64,000 nt of DNA from Sphingobium yanoikuyae (GTDB lineage: Bacteria > Pseudomonadota > Alphaproteobacteria > Sphingomonadales > Sphingomonadaceae). The stretch is taken from assembly GCF_013001025.1 (NCBI RefSeq), contig NZ_CP053021.1:4471001-4535000 (forward strand), written 5' to 3'. Shown piece by piece: positions 54,283 to 63,120 of this stretch (position 1 is the stretch's first letter; each line of letters begins with the position of its first letter). The translations under genes and the position numbers were made by a program. Under the pieces are notes generated by a model, which worked only from the letters and a program-made list of their open reading frames with translations, was not told the origin of the DNA and ran no database searches.

Positions 54283-55085
54283 TCGGTCCTTCCCAGCGGC
54301 GTGGTCCGATTTAGTGCCGGCCGGCTCGCCAGTACCTTGGCCGAAATTGGCAGGTTCAGCGCCTTGAGGCCGCCGGCGACCAGATCGGCGACATTGCGCG
54401 CGCCCAGTTCGCTGAAATGGGTATCGTCATCAATCCCCTTGGGGAAGCCGGGCATCTTGTCCTCCGCCTTGTAGTGGAGGAAATAGGTCTTCGCCTTGTC
54501 CGGCCCGGCCCGGTCGACCCAGGCGCGCGACAGCGCCTCCAGATCGATGATCGGCACATGCGCGCTCGCCGCCAGTTCGCGCATCACGGCGGAATATTCG
54601 GCGAAGTCGGCCTTCGCCTTGCCGTCGGCGCCAAAGCTGCGCCGCGTCACCGGCGTCACCAGAACCGGCGTGCCGCCGGCCCCGCGCACGTCCCAGATGA
54701 AGCGCAGCAGATTGTTGCGATAGTCGGTCTGCGCCGGCGCCCAGCGCTGCGGCTTGGCGCGATAGGCATCATTATGGCCGAACTGGATCAGCACCGTGTC
54801 GCCGGGCATCAGCTCGCTCATCAATTTCGTCCAGCGCCCTTCCTCGATGAAGGTGCGGGTCGACCGCCCGCCCATCGCATGGTTGGACACCCGCACCTCG
54901 GGCGACAGGCCGCAGCCCAGCATCATGCCCCAGCCGGTCTGGGGATAATTGCCCTTCTTGTAATTGGCCGCGGTCGAATCGCTGGCGATCAGGATCGTGT
55001 CGCCCGGCTGCGTCGCCAGCGCCGGCAGGGGCGTGGCCAGCAGGGCGAGGGCGGCGGCGGCTTTGGTGACGATCCTCATCGGCAT
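54273..55085 (-). CDS. SGNH esterase of the CE12 type, probable rhamnogalacturonan acetylesterase
   Basis: 270 residues from ATG 55085 (MPMRIVTKAAAALALLATPL), with AGGAAACAGGAC before it; the frame extends upstream into a REP-like repeat. A signal peptide is followed by the nucleophile Ser37 in IASDSTAANY, the oxyanion Gly in AMGGRSTRTF, Asn in IQFGHNDAY, and the Asp-x-x-His in GIDDDTHFSELGARN. Enzymes of this family remove acetyl groups from rhamnogalacturonan or other pectins. It fits the galactan/rhamnose context. Confidence 0.83.
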   Translation of the reverse strand: MPMRIVTKAAAALALLATPLPALATQPGDTILIASDSTAANYKKGNYPQTGWGMMLGCGLSPEVRVSNHAMGGRSTRTFIEEGRWTKLMSELMPGDTVLIQFGHNDAYRAKPQRWAPAQTDYRNNLLRFIWDVRGAGGTPVLVTPVTRRSFGADGKAKADFAEYSAVMRELAASAHVPIIDLEALSRAWVDRAGPDKAKTYFLHYKAEDKMPGFPKGIDDDTHFSELGARNVADLVAGGLKALNLPISAKVLASRPALNRTTPLGRTECQ

Positions 55086-55102
55086 GTCCTGTTTCCTGAA
55101 TA

Positions 55103-55132
55103 CCGTCATCCCCGCTTTCGCGGGAATGACGG
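55103..55132. repeat. REP-like palindrome
   Basis: CCGTCATCCCCGC-TTTC-GCGGGAATGACGG, arms matching in 12 of 13 positions. This resembles the short extragenic palindromes common in alphaproteobacterial genomes. It lies between the CE12 and rhamnose dehydrogenase genes. Confidence 0.65.
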
Positions 55133-55143
55133 CGCTCAATATC

Positions 55144-55908
55144 TTATTGCAGGTTCACATACATGCCGCCGTCGACCAGCAGCGCCGCGCCGGTGACATA
55201 GGCGGCCATGTCCGATGCCAGGAAGACGATCGGCCCGGCCAGGTCTTCGGGCGCGCCGAGGCGGCCGAGCGGCGTGCGCTTTTCCATATATTCGCGCTTC
55301 TCGACATCGGCCAGGTCATCCTTGTTGATCTCGGTCAGGATGGTGCCGGGCAGCACGCTGTTGCAACGGATGCCATATTTGCCGAGCGCAATCGCCGTGG
55401 ACTGCATCAGCGAATGCACGCCGGCCTTGGTCGGGGTGTAGTGCGTCTGAAATTCGCCGCCGACCAGCGCCGAGATGGAGGAGACGGCGACGATCGATCC
55501 GCCATGGCCCTGCTTCACCATCTGCTGCGCGGCCGCCTGCACCATGAAATAGGCGCCGTGCAGATTGACCTTGAAGGTGCGCTCCACCACGTCGACCGGC
55601 ATGTCGAGGAAGCCGTGGAACGGGCAGATGCCGGCATTGCTGACCATCACGTCGACCTTGCCGAACGCCTCGACCGCCTTGGCGACGAAGTCCTGCGCGG
55701 TCTGCGGATCGGCGACATCGCCCTTCACCGCGATCGCGCGCTGGCCCAGCGCCTCGATCTCGGCGACGCAGCTCGCGGCCGGGCCGTCGCTATGGGCGTA
55801 ATTGATGACGACGTCGGCGCCATGCTGGGCGGCGCCGATGGCGGCCGCGCGGCCGATGCCGGTCGATGCGCCGGTGACGAGGACGGTCTTGCCTTCAAGC
55901 AGCTTCAT
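55144..55908 (-). CDS. SDR-family dehydrogenase, probable L-rhamnose 1-dehydrogenase
   Basis: 254 residues from ATG 55908; the frame is open upstream through repeat DNA. SDR motifs are TGASTGIGRAAAIGAAQHGA, NAGICPFHGF, the Ser/Tyr/Lys triad in SSISALVG and HYTPTKAG, and VDGGMYVNLQ at the end. It resembles the NAD(P)-dependent L-rhamnose dehydrogenase (LRA1) that starts the non-phosphorylative pathway by making rhamnono-lactone. The other pathway enzymes lie just across the IclR gene, supporting the call. Some ambiguity with other sugar SDRs remains. Confidence 0.78.
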   Translation of the reverse strand: MKLLEGKTVLVTGASTGIGRAAAIGAAQHGADVVINYAHSDGPAASCVAEIEALGQRAIAVKGDVADPQTAQDFVAKAVEAFGKVDVMVSNAGICPFHGFLDMPVDVVERTFKVNLHGAYFMVQAAAQQMVKQGHGGSIVAVSSISALVGGEFQTHYTPTKAGVHSLMQSTAIALGKYGIRCNSVLPGTILTEINKDDLADVEKREYMEKRTPLGRLGAPEDLAGPIVFLASDMAAYVTGAALLVDGGMYVNLQ

Positions 55909-55958
55909 GGGATTGGTCTTCCTTGCTTCAAAGATTTCGGGTCGCAGGCAAATGACAA

Positions 55959-56098
55959 TCCTCCCCTGCAAGGGGAGGTGGCGGGCGCGAAGCGCCCGAC
56001 GGAGGGGTGTCCCGCTCTCGACGGGGCGACACCCCTCCACCACTTCGTGGTCCCCTTCGGCAGAGTCGCGCGCCTCTGCCGAACCTTGCAGGGGAGGA
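55959..56098. repeat. 140-bp compound inverted-repeat element
   Basis: Outer arms TCCTCCCCTGCAAGG (55959-55973) and CCTTGCAGGGGAGGA (56084-56098) are perfectly complementary. Inside are four further hairpins, including GGGCGC-GAA-GCGCCC, GGAGGGGTGTC...GACACCCCTCC, CCAC-TTC-GTGG and CGGCAGAG...CTCTGCCG. It has no coding sequence and resembles an intergenic MITE/REP-type element. It lies between rhamnose dehydrogenase and iclR. Confidence 0.75.
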
Positions 56099-56126
56099 AT
56101 ATTGCCGTGCTCGCCACCGCTACAAA

Positions 56127-56954
56127 CTAGCGCCGCACCGGGCGGCGGGGGGATTTGACGCCGGGGGTCCAGCCCAGATCGGCGCTGACCTTCTGCGCGG
56201 CGGCGCGGACCTCGTCGCTCAGCGATGCCATGCGCTCATCGTCCATATATTGGGCGGCGCTCGACAGGCTGATGGCGGCGACGATCGCGCCCGACGCATC
56301 GCGGATCGGCGCGGCGACGCAGCGTATCTGGTCTTCATTCTCTTCCAGGTCGAACGCGCGGCCGGCCGCGACATAGCCGCGCATCCGCTCCAGCCATGTG
56401 GCCGGGTCGGCATCATGGGTGCCGTTCTCCCGCTCGCTCTCCAGCAGCCGGGTCCAGCCCGCCTCCGGATCGTCCAGCATCAGCGCCTTGCCAAGGCCCG
56501 TCGACGTCAGCGGATGGCGATCGCCGATCCGGCTCGAAATCTCGACCCGGCGGCGGCCGGGAATCTTGTCCAGATAGAGCGCTTGGTCGCCGTCCAGCCG
56601 GCCCAGATGCACCACATCCTCGCTCGCCGCGGCCAGCGCTTCCAGATGGGGGCGGGCAATCTGCACCACGTCGGCCTGGCTCTGCGCCAGGAAGCCGAGC
56701 TGCAGCAGCTTGGGGCCGAGCTGATAGCCCTCGCGCGGCAGGAAGGTCAGGAAACCGCGCTCGACCAGCGCATTGGCCAGGCGGTGGGTGGTGGAGCGCG
56801 TCAGGCCCATGCGCTCGGACAGGTCGGCGAGCTTCACCGGCCCGTCGATCACCTGGTCGAGCAGGTCCAGCCCGCGCTGAAGGGTCTGCGACCCCTGCGT
56901 CTTCGACTTTTCCTCTCGCGGACCCGATTCCGGGTTTGACGTATTTTGTCTCAT
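56127..56954 (-). CDS. IclR-family transcriptional regulator
   Basis: 275 residues. The N-terminal winged helix is SQTLQRGLDLLDQVI...VKLADLSERMGLTRSTTHRLANALVERGF. The C-terminal IclR effector domain contains VHLGRLDGDQALYLDKI, RHPLTSTGLGKALM and IRDASGAIVAAISLSS. Divergent from the L-rhamnonate dehydratase gene, it most likely controls the rhamnose genes with a pathway sugar or acid as ligand. A probable own promoter is TTGTTT-N16-TAGAGT (56990-56963, minus strand). Confidence 0.9.
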   Translation of the reverse strand: MRQNTSNPESGPREEKSKTQGSQTLQRGLDLLDQVIDGPVKLADLSERMGLTRSTTHRLANALVERGFLTFLPREGYQLGPKLLQLGFLAQSQADVVQIARPHLEALAAASEDVVHLGRLDGDQALYLDKIPGRRRVEISSRIGDRHPLTSTGLGKALMLDDPEAGWTRLLESERENGTHDADPATWLERMRGYVAAGRAFDLEENEDQIRCVAAPIRDASGAIVAAISLSSAAQYMDDERMASLSDEVRAAAQKVSADLGWTPGVKSPRRPVRR

Positions 56955-57052
56955 CTACTAACACTCTATCCCACAAAATGAGAAAAACAAGGGTGTAGGA
57001 GAGGCCGGACGCGATTCTTCCCCTCAATTGCCCCACGTTGTGCGCATTTTGT
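56943..57052. promoter_or_regulatory. Candidate IclR operators: three ATTTTGT/ACAAAAT heptamers
   Basis: ATTTTGT occurs at 56943-56949 (overlapping the iclR start) and 57046-57052, and its complement ACAAAAT at 56973-56979 inside the spacer of the predicted iclR promoter. Three copies in 110 bases of otherwise GC-rich divergent promoter DNA suggest regulator binding sites. IclR proteins bind palindromes of this general size; the exact operator is inferred. Confidence 0.45.
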
Positions 57053-57115
57053 CCATATGGTGGAAGTGTTATTGCCCATCCCCTTGCGATGGGTCTGGCC
57101 CAAGGGAGTTTCAGC

Positions 57116-58309
57116 GTGCCCATCGTGACGTTGCCGAAGATCAAGCATGTCCGCGCCTTCACCGTGCGCGGCGGCGGTGCCGATTATCATGACCAGGGCG
57201 AAGGCCACTGGATCGACGATCACATCGCGACGCCGATGTCGAAATATCCCGAATATCGCCAGTCGCGGCAGAGCTTCGGCATCAATGTGCTCGGCACCTT
57301 GGTCGTGGAGATCGAGGCGGAAGATGGCACCGTCGGTTTCGCCGTGACGACCGGTGGCGAGCCCGCCGCCTATATCGTCGAAAAGCATCTCGCCCGCTTC
57401 CTCGAAGGCCGGTCGCCGACCGACTATGAGAAGATCTGGGACCAGATGTATTTCTCGACCCAATATTATGGCCGCAAGGGCCTGGTCATCAACGCCATCT
57501 CCGGCGTCGACCTCGCGCTCTGGGATCTGCTCGGCAAGCTGCGCCAGGAACCGGTCTATCATCTGCTCGGCGGCGCGGTCCGCGACGAACTGCAATTCTA
57601 CGCCACCGGCGCGCGCCCCGACAAGGCGAAGGAATTCGGCTTCATCGGCGGCAAGATGGCGCTGCACCACGGCCCGGCCGAGGGTGTCGAGGGCCTGAAG
57701 AAGAATATCGCCGAACTGGCCGACATGCGGTCCAAGGTTGGCGATGATTTCTGGCTGATGTGGGATTGCTGGATGGCGCTCGACGTCGACTATGCCACCC
57801 GCCTCGCCATCGCCGCGCATGAGCTGGGTCTCAAGTGGATCGAGGAAGCGATCAGCCCGGATGATTATTGGGGCTACCAGCAGCTCAAGCGCAACGTGCC
57901 CAAGGGCATGCTGGTCACCACCGGCGAGCATGAAGCGACCCGCTGGGGCTTCCGCATGCTGATGGAAATGGATTGCTGCGACATCATCCAGCCCGATGTC
58001 GGCTGGTGCGGCGGCGTGACCGAACTGCTCAAGATCAGCGCGCTCGCCGACGCCCATGGCAAGATGGTCGTGCCGCATGGCTCGTCGGTCTACAGCTATC
58101 ATTTCGTCATCACCCGTCACAACTCGCCCTTCGCCGAGTTCCTGATGATGCATCCGGGGCCGACGGAAGTGGTGCCGATGTTCCACCCGCAATTGCTGGG
58201 TGAACCGGTGCCGGAAAATGGCCGCATGAAGGTGACCGCGCTCGACAAGCCGGGCTTCGGCGTCGACCTGAACCCCGACATCGCGATGCACCGCCCCTAC
58301 ACCCACTGA
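57116..58309 (+). CDS. rhmD: L-rhamnonate dehydratase
   Basis: 397 residues from GTG 57116, supported by AAGGGAG eight bases upstream. Enolase-superfamily member: metal ligands Asp217 (WDCWMALD), Glu243 ([11 protein letters not shown]) and Glu271 (TTGEHEA), with Asp294 and His321 ([12 protein letters not shown]) forming the acid-base dyad as in known RhmD. The N-terminal segment [13 protein letters not shown] is typical. It dehydrates L-rhamnonate to 2-keto-3-deoxy-L-rhamnonate. First gene of the plus-strand run to 63925. Confidence 0.93.
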   Translation: MPIVTLPKIKHVRAFTVRGGGADYHDQGEGHWIDDHIATPMSKYPEYRQSRQSFGINVLGTLVVEIEAEDGTVGFAVTTGGEPAAYIVEKHLARFLEGRSPTDYEKIWDQMYFSTQYYGRKGLVINAISGVDLALWDLLGKLRQEPVYHLLGGAVRDELQFYATGARPDKAKEFGFIGGKMALHHGPAEGVEGLKKNIAELADMRSKVGDDFWLMWDCWMALDVDYATRLAIAAHELGLKWIEEAISPDDYWGYQQLKRNVPKGMLVTTGEHEATRWGFRMLMEMDCCDIIQPDVGWCGGVTELLKISALADAHGKMVVPHGSSVYSYHFVITRHNSPFAEFLMMHPGPTEVVPMFHPQLLGEPVPENGRMKVTALDKPGFGVDLNPDIAMHRPYTH

Positions 58310-58336
58310 TCGCCTGAACAGAGAAAGACTGATCCC

Positions 58337-59194
58337 ATGAAATTTGTTCGTTTCGGCCAGCGTGGCCAGGAAAAGCCCGGCGTGATCGATGCCGAAGGCA
58401 AGATTCGCGACCTGTCCGGCGTCGTCGCCGACCTGACGATCGAGAGCCTCGCCGCCGCCAAGGGCGTCGACGTGGACTCGCTCCCCGTCGTCGATGGCGA
58501 CCCGCGCTATGGCGTGCCGGTCAAGGGCATCGGCAAGATCGTCGCCATCGGCCTCAATTATGAGGACCATGCGATCGAATCCAACCTGCCGATCCCGACC
58601 GAGCCGATGATGTTCATGAAGGCATTGTCGTCGCTCAACGGCCCCAATGACGAAGTGATGCTGCCCAAGGGCGCGACCCATGGCGACTGGGAAGTCGAAC
58701 TGGGCGTCGTCATCGGCGAAACCTGCCGCTTCGTGTCGGAAGAAGATGCGCTGTCGAAGGTCGCGGGCTATGTCCTCGTCAACGACGTGTCGGAACGCTT
58801 CAACCAGAAGCAGCGCGGCACCCAGTGGAGCAAGGGCAAGGGCCATGACACTTTCTGCCCGGTCGGCCCCTGGCTGGTGACCGCCGATGAAATCGGCAAC
58901 CCGCAGGATCTCGACATGTATCTCGACGTCAATGGCGATCGGATGCAGACCGGCAACACCAGGACGATGATCTTCAACGTCGCCCAGCTCATCTCCTATG
59001 TCAGCGAATATATCACCCTCTACCCCGGTGACCTGATGATCACCGGCACCCCTCCGGGCGTGGGCGAGGGCAAGAAGCCCGAAGCCGTCTACCTCAAGGC
59101 CGGCGACGTCATGGAACTGGGCATCGCCAAGCTCGGCAGCCAGAAGCAGAATGTCGTGGAATGGCGCCACCTGGGCGACGAGGTGCTCGGATGA
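58337..59194 (+). CDS. 2,4-diketo-3-deoxy-L-rhamnonate hydrolase (FAH family)
   Basis: 285 residues of the fumarylacetoacetate-hydrolase fold: KIVAIGLNYEDHAIESNLPI, metal-binding Glu pair in GDWEVELGVVIG, YVLVNDVSERFNQKQRGTQW, and TGTPPGVGEGKKPE. In the Sphingomonas rhamnose route (LRA6) such an enzyme cleaves the diketo acid to pyruvate and L-lactate. Position between the dehydratase and the SDR supports this rather than an aromatic-ring pathway. The stop overlaps the SDR start (ATGA). Confidence 0.85.
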   Translation: MKFVRFGQRGQEKPGVIDAEGKIRDLSGVVADLTIESLAAAKGVDVDSLPVVDGDPRYGVPVKGIGKIVAIGLNYEDHAIESNLPIPTEPMMFMKALSSLNGPNDEVMLPKGATHGDWEVELGVVIGETCRFVSEEDALSKVAGYVLVNDVSERFNQKQRGTQWSKGKGHDTFCPVGPWLVTADEIGNPQDLDMYLDVNGDRMQTGNTRTMIFNVAQLISYVSEYITLYPGDLMITGTPPGVGEGKKPEAVYLKAGDVMELGIAKLGSQKQNVVEWRHLGDEVLG

Positions 59195-59940
59195 GCGTCT
59201 TTTCCGGACGCTATGAAGGTCGCTGCGCCATCGTCACCGGTGGCGCATCGGGCCTGGGCAAGCTGGTTGCCAAGCGTATCGTCGAAGAAGGCGGCAAGGT
59301 GGTCCTGTGGGATCTGAACGCCGACGCCCTCGCCGCTGCCAAGGATGAAGTCGGCGCGACCCATGTGGTTGCGCTCGACGTCTCCGATCAGGCCGCCGTC
59401 GCCGCCGCCGCCAAGGCCAGCGCGGATGCGCTGGGCAAGATCGACGTCCTCGTCTGCTCGGCCGGCATCACCGGCGCGACCGCCACGGTGTGGGACTATC
59501 CGGTCGACAGCTGGCAGCGGGTGATCGACATCAACCTCAATGGCCTCTTCTACTGCAACCGCGAAGTCGTGCCCTTCATGCTCGAAAACGGCTATGGCCG
59601 GATCGTCAACCTCGCCTCGGTCGCAGGCAAGGAAGGCAATCCCAACGCCAGCGCCTATTCGGCCAGCAAGGCGGGCGTGATTGGTCTCACCAAGAGCATC
59701 GGCAAGGAACTGGCGGGCAAGGGCGTGATCGCCAATGCGCTGACCCCGGCGACCTTCGAAAGCCCGATCCTGGAACAGCTGCCGCAGAGCCAGGTCGACT
59801 ATATGCGCTCGAAGATCCCGATGGGCCGGCTTGGCCTGGTCGAGGAATCGGCCGCCATGGTCTGCTTCATGGCCAGCGAGGAATGCAGCTTCACCACGGC
59901 GTCGACCTTCGACACCTCGGGCGGCCGCACCACCTTCTGA
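59191..59940 (+). CDS. SDR-family 2-keto-3-deoxy-L-rhamnonate 4-dehydrogenase
   Basis: 249 residues from ATG 59191 (MSVFSGRYEGRCAIVTGG). SDR motifs are TGGASGLGKLVAKRI, CSAGITGAT, the Tyr/Lys in SAYSASKAGV and a final DTSGGRTTF. It oxidises the 4-hydroxyl of 2-keto-3-deoxy-L-rhamnonate (LRA5 step), giving the substrate of the hydrolase encoded just upstream with a 4-base overlap. It is distinct in sequence from the SDR at 55144, which suits the two different oxidation steps. Confidence 0.8.
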   Translation: MSVFSGRYEGRCAIVTGGASGLGKLVAKRIVEEGGKVVLWDLNADALAAAKDEVGATHVVALDVSDQAAVAAAAKASADALGKIDVLVCSAGITGATATVWDYPVDSWQRVIDINLNGLFYCNREVVPFMLENGYGRIVNLASVAGKEGNPNASAYSASKAGVIGLTKSIGKELAGKGVIANALTPATFESPILEQLPQSQVDYMRSKIPMGRLGLVEESAAMVCFMASEECSFTTASTFDTSGGRTTF

Positions 59941-60007
59941 CCCAAGCCTCTACGCGGCGCGACCGGCCATCCAAGAGCCCGGCGCGCCGCGATTTACGCC
60001 AGTCTCC

Positions 60008-60080
60008 CCCGTTCGCCCTGAGCCTGTCGAAGGGCAGGCTGAGCGAAGCCGAAGCCTTCGCCACGCTCAGCCCGAACGGG
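60008..60080. repeat. Extragenic inverted repeat
   Basis: Arms CCCGTTCGCCCTGAGC (60008-60023) and GCTCAGCCCGAACGGG (60065-60080) are complementary in 14 of 16 positions, with an inner CCTGAGCCTGTCGAAGGGC segment that I recognise as a widespread alphaproteobacterial intergenic motif. It lies between the SDR and lactonase genes and carries no ORF. Confidence 0.65.
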
Positions 60081-60116
60081 AAAAGAGGCTGTTGAACTGT
60101 TCATGGGAGAGGACGC

Positions 60117-61019
60117 ATGATCCCCTTTGTCGACGCCCATATCCATCTGTGGGATCTCCACCATATCCGCTATGACTGGCTGAGCCCGCCCTTTTCGGAC
60201 GATGGCCCCAATGGCAGCGTCGAGCCGATCGCCCGCAATTATGGCGTGGCCGACTATCGCGAAGACCTTGCCCGCTGGAACGTCATCGGCGCGGTCCATG
60301 TCGATGCCGGCGCCGCGGCGGAAAGCGCGCTGCGCGAGACCCAGTGGCTCGACACGCTCGCCGCCGTCGACGGCCTCCCCACCGGCTTCGTTGCCTTCGC
60401 CGCCCTCAACGACCCGGATGTCGATGCGCTGCTGGCCGCCCAGGCCGCCCATCCCCGCGTCAGGGGCATCCGCCATATCGTCAACTGGCATGCCGATCCC
60501 CAGCGCACCTATGGCCCGGTCGACCTCACCGTCGATCCGCGATGGCAGGCGGGCTATGGCCTGCTCGCCAAACATGGCCTCTCCTTCGACCTGCAATGCT
60601 ATCCGGGGCAGATGCCGGGCCTCGTCCCGTTGATCGAGCGCCACCCGGACATTCCGGTCATCATCAACCATATGGGCATGCCGGTGCTGACCGATCCGGA
60701 TGGCCTCAACGACTGGCGCCGGGGTATGAAGGCGCTCGCCGCGCTGCCCCATGTCGCGGTCAAGCTGTCGGGCATGGGCTTCATCCGCCGCGACTGGACC
60801 ATGGCGGGCATCGCGCCGCTGGTGCATGAGGCGATCGACATGTTCGGGGTCGATCGTTGCGCCTTCGCCAGCGACACGCCGACCGACAAGCTGTTCGGCC
60901 CGATCGACCGTTACATGGAATCCTATCACGCCATCGTGTCGGATTTCCCCGAAGCCGATCGCCGCGCCATGTTCGCCGGCAACGCCAATCGCCTCTATCG
61001 TCTGGGACTTGCGCTATGA
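60117..61019 (+). CDS. Amidohydrolase-family L-rhamnono-1,4-lactonase
   Basis: 300 residues beginning VDAHIHLWDLHHIRYDWL, the HxH of amidohydrolase_2-type TIM barrels. Other blocks are RGIRHIVNWHADP, PVIINHMGMP and FASDTPTDKLFG with the final catalytic Asp. Hydrolysis of rhamnono-lactone to rhamnonate (LRA2 step) fits the context. RBS GGGAGAGG precedes the ATG. The stop overlaps the rhaT start (ATGA at 61016-61019). Confidence 0.85.
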   Translation: MIPFVDAHIHLWDLHHIRYDWLSPPFSDDGPNGSVEPIARNYGVADYREDLARWNVIGAVHVDAGAAAESALRETQWLDTLAAVDGLPTGFVAFAALNDPDVDALLAAQAAHPRVRGIRHIVNWHADPQRTYGPVDLTVDPRWQAGYGLLAKHGLSFDLQCYPGQMPGLVPLIERHPDIPVIINHMGMPVLTDPDGLNDWRRGMKALAALPHVAVKLSGMGFIRRDWTMAGIAPLVHEAIDMFGVDRCAFASDTPTDKLFGPIDRYMESYHAIVSDFPEADRRAMFAGNANRLYRLGLAL

Positions 61020-62080
61020 CCCCCAATCCCCTGCTCGGCGTCCTCTTTCACTGGCTCGGCGGCTTCGCCTCGGCCAGCTTCTATGTCCCCTTCCGCGGCG
61101 TGAAGCGCTGGAACTGGGAGATTTTCTGGCTGACCGGCGGCATCTTCTCCTGGGTGATCGCGCCCTGGTTCTTCGCCTCGGTCCAGACCAATGACCTGAT
61201 GGGCGTGATGGCCCAGGTGCCCTCGTCCGTCGTTGGCTGGTGCATCTTCTTCGGTTTTCTCTGGGGCTTTGGCGGTCTCACCTACGGCCTCACCATGCGC
61301 TATCTCGGCCTCTCGCTCGGCATGGCGGTGGTGCTGGGCCTCTGCACCGTCTTCGGCACGCTGATCCCGCCGATCTTCGACGGCACCTTCATGACGGAAA
61401 TTGCCGGCACCCTGCACGGCCAGATCGTCCTCTTGGGCCTCGCCGTCACCGTGCTTGGCATCGTCGTCGTCGCCCGCGCCGGCGCCCGCAAGGATGCGGC
61501 GCTATCGACCGAACAGAAAGCGGCTGTCGTCGCCGAGTTCGATTTCAAGAAGGGCATCGCCGTCGCCATCTTCTCGGGCATCATGTCGAGTTGTTTCGCC
61601 TTCGGCCTCGCCGCCGGCGAACCGGTCAAGGCGCTGTCGGCCGCCGCCGGCACCGGCCCCTTGTGGACCGGCCTGCCCACCCTTTGCCTCGTCATGTTCG
61701 GCGGCCTCATCACCAACGCGCTCTGGTGCGGCTGGCTGATCGCCAGGAACAAGTCGGCGGGCCAGTGGGCCGGCGCGCCCGACGCCAGCGGCCAGCGCCC
61801 CAAGCTCCTGCCCAATTTCCTGCTCTGCGCGGTGGCGGGCACGGCCTGGTATTTCCAGTTCTTCTTCTACACCATGGGGGAAAGCCAGATGGGCCGCTTC
61901 GGCTTCTCCAGCTGGACGCTGCACATGGCCTCGATCATCATCTTCGGCACCTGCTGGGGCTTCGCCTTCCGCGAGTGGAAGGATGCTGCGCCGGCGGTCC
62001 GCCGCATGGTGTGGAGCGGCGTCGGCCTGCTGATCCTCGCCACCCTCATCATCGGCTATGGCAACAGGCTGGCCAGCTGA
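61016..62080 (+). CDS. rhaT: L-rhamnose/proton symporter
   Basis: 354 residues from ATG 61016, about ten membrane segments. RhaT features are GVLFHWLGGFASASFYVPFR, WEIFWLTGGIFSWVIAPWFF, FGFLWGFGGLTYGLTMRYLG, MAVVLGLCTVFGTLIPP and AVAGTAWYFQFFFYTMGESQ. It imports L-rhamnose across the inner membrane with H+. The longer frame upstream is inside the lactonase gene. Its stop overlaps the GH43 start (TGATG). Confidence 0.94.
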   Translation: MTPNPLLGVLFHWLGGFASASFYVPFRGVKRWNWEIFWLTGGIFSWVIAPWFFASVQTNDLMGVMAQVPSSVVGWCIFFGFLWGFGGLTYGLTMRYLGLSLGMAVVLGLCTVFGTLIPPIFDGTFMTEIAGTLHGQIVLLGLAVTVLGIVVVARAGARKDAALSTEQKAAVVAEFDFKKGIAVAIFSGIMSSCFAFGLAAGEPVKALSAAAGTGPLWTGLPTLCLVMFGGLITNALWCGWLIARNKSAGQWAGAPDASGQRPKLLPNFLLCAVAGTAWYFQFFFYTMGESQMGRFGFSSWTLHMASIIIFGTCWGFAFREWKDAAPAVRRMVWSGVGLLILATLIIGYGNRLAS

Positions 62081-63120
62081 TGCGTCGCTGGCTCGCCGCC
62101 TTGCTGCTGACGCTCGCCGCCCCGGTGGCGGCGGCCGACGCGCCGCTGCTGACCTCGCATCTGCGCATCCATGATCCCTTCGTCGTGGCGGAACCGGCGA
62201 GCAAGACCTACTGGCTCTTCTCGAAGAATGACCCGGCCGTCACCGGCGATCCGCGCATCGGCATCATGGCCTATGCCAGCAGCGATCTCGCCCATTGGCA
62301 GACACCCAAACTGGTCTTCGCCCTGCCGAAGGACAGCTGGGCCGATGACGGCGGCTGGGCGCCGGAGGTGCATCGCTGGAAGGGGCGCTATTATCTCTTC
62401 GCCACCTTCCACAATGACAAGGCGGCAATCCCGGCCAGCGGCAAGCGCCCCAATTATCGCCGCGCCACCTTGCTGGCGGTGTCAGACCGGATCGATGGTC
62501 CTTACCAGCTCATCCACAAGGGCGAGCCGGTCACTACGCCCAATGACATGACGCTCGATGGCAGCCTCTATGTCGACCCGGCCGGCAAGCCCTGGATGGT
62601 CTATGCCCATGAATGGCTGCAGATGGGCGTCGGCACGATGGAGGCGCTGCCGCTGAAGGATGATCTCTCGCCCGCCGGCAAGCCGCAATTGCTGTTTCGC
62701 GCCAATGAAGCCTACTGGGTGATCGGCCAGAAACAGCCCGAAGGGGACATGGGCTATGTCACCGACGGCCCCGAACTCTATCGCACCAAGACCGGCACCC
62801 TGCTGATGCTCTGGTCCAGTTGGGGGAAGGGCGGCTATGTCCAGGCGCAGGCCCGCTCCAAATCCGGCACGCTCGCTGGCCCCTGGGAACAGCTTGGCCC
62901 GCTCATCATGCAGGACAGCGGCCATGGCATGCTGTTCCATGCCTTTGATGGCCGGCTGATGCTGGTCCTCCACCGCCCGTTCAAGCGGGCGATCGCCAAA
63001 TTCTACGAAATGCGCGACGCCGGTGATCGGCTGGAGGTCGTGCGCGAGGCCGTGGAACTGGATGGCGAAGCCTATCCCACCCATGGCTGCCCGATGGGAG
63101 TGTCCGATGCTCGCTGCTGA
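62080..63120 (+). CDS. GH43-family glycoside hydrolase, secreted
   Basis: 346 residues from ATG 62080 with a signal peptide (MRRWLAALLLTLAAPVAA). Five-bladed propeller catalytic residues: Asp32 (LRIHDPFVV), Asp160 (TLDGSLYVD) and the acid Glu232 (TDGPELYRTK). Family members act on arabinan, xylan or galactan side chains. It follows rhaT with a 1-base overlap and continues the run into an esterase, so it may remove arabinose or galactose from the same pectin. The frame before 62080 is antisense-open inside rhaT. Confidence 0.88.
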   Translation: MRRWLAALLLTLAAPVAAADAPLLTSHLRIHDPFVVAEPASKTYWLFSKNDPAVTGDPRIGIMAYASSDLAHWQTPKLVFALPKDSWADDGGWAPEVHRWKGRYYLFATFHNDKAAIPASGKRPNYRRATLLAVSDRIDGPYQLIHKGEPVTTPNDMTLDGSLYVDPAGKPWMVYAHEWLQMGVGTMEALPLKDDLSPAGKPQLLFRANEAYWVIGQKQPEGDMGYVTDGPELYRTKTGTLLMLWSSWGKGGYVQAQARSKSGTLAGPWEQLGPLIMQDSGHGMLFHAFDGRLMLVLHRPFKRAIAKFYEMRDAGDRLEVVREAVELDGEAYPTHGCPMGVSDARC

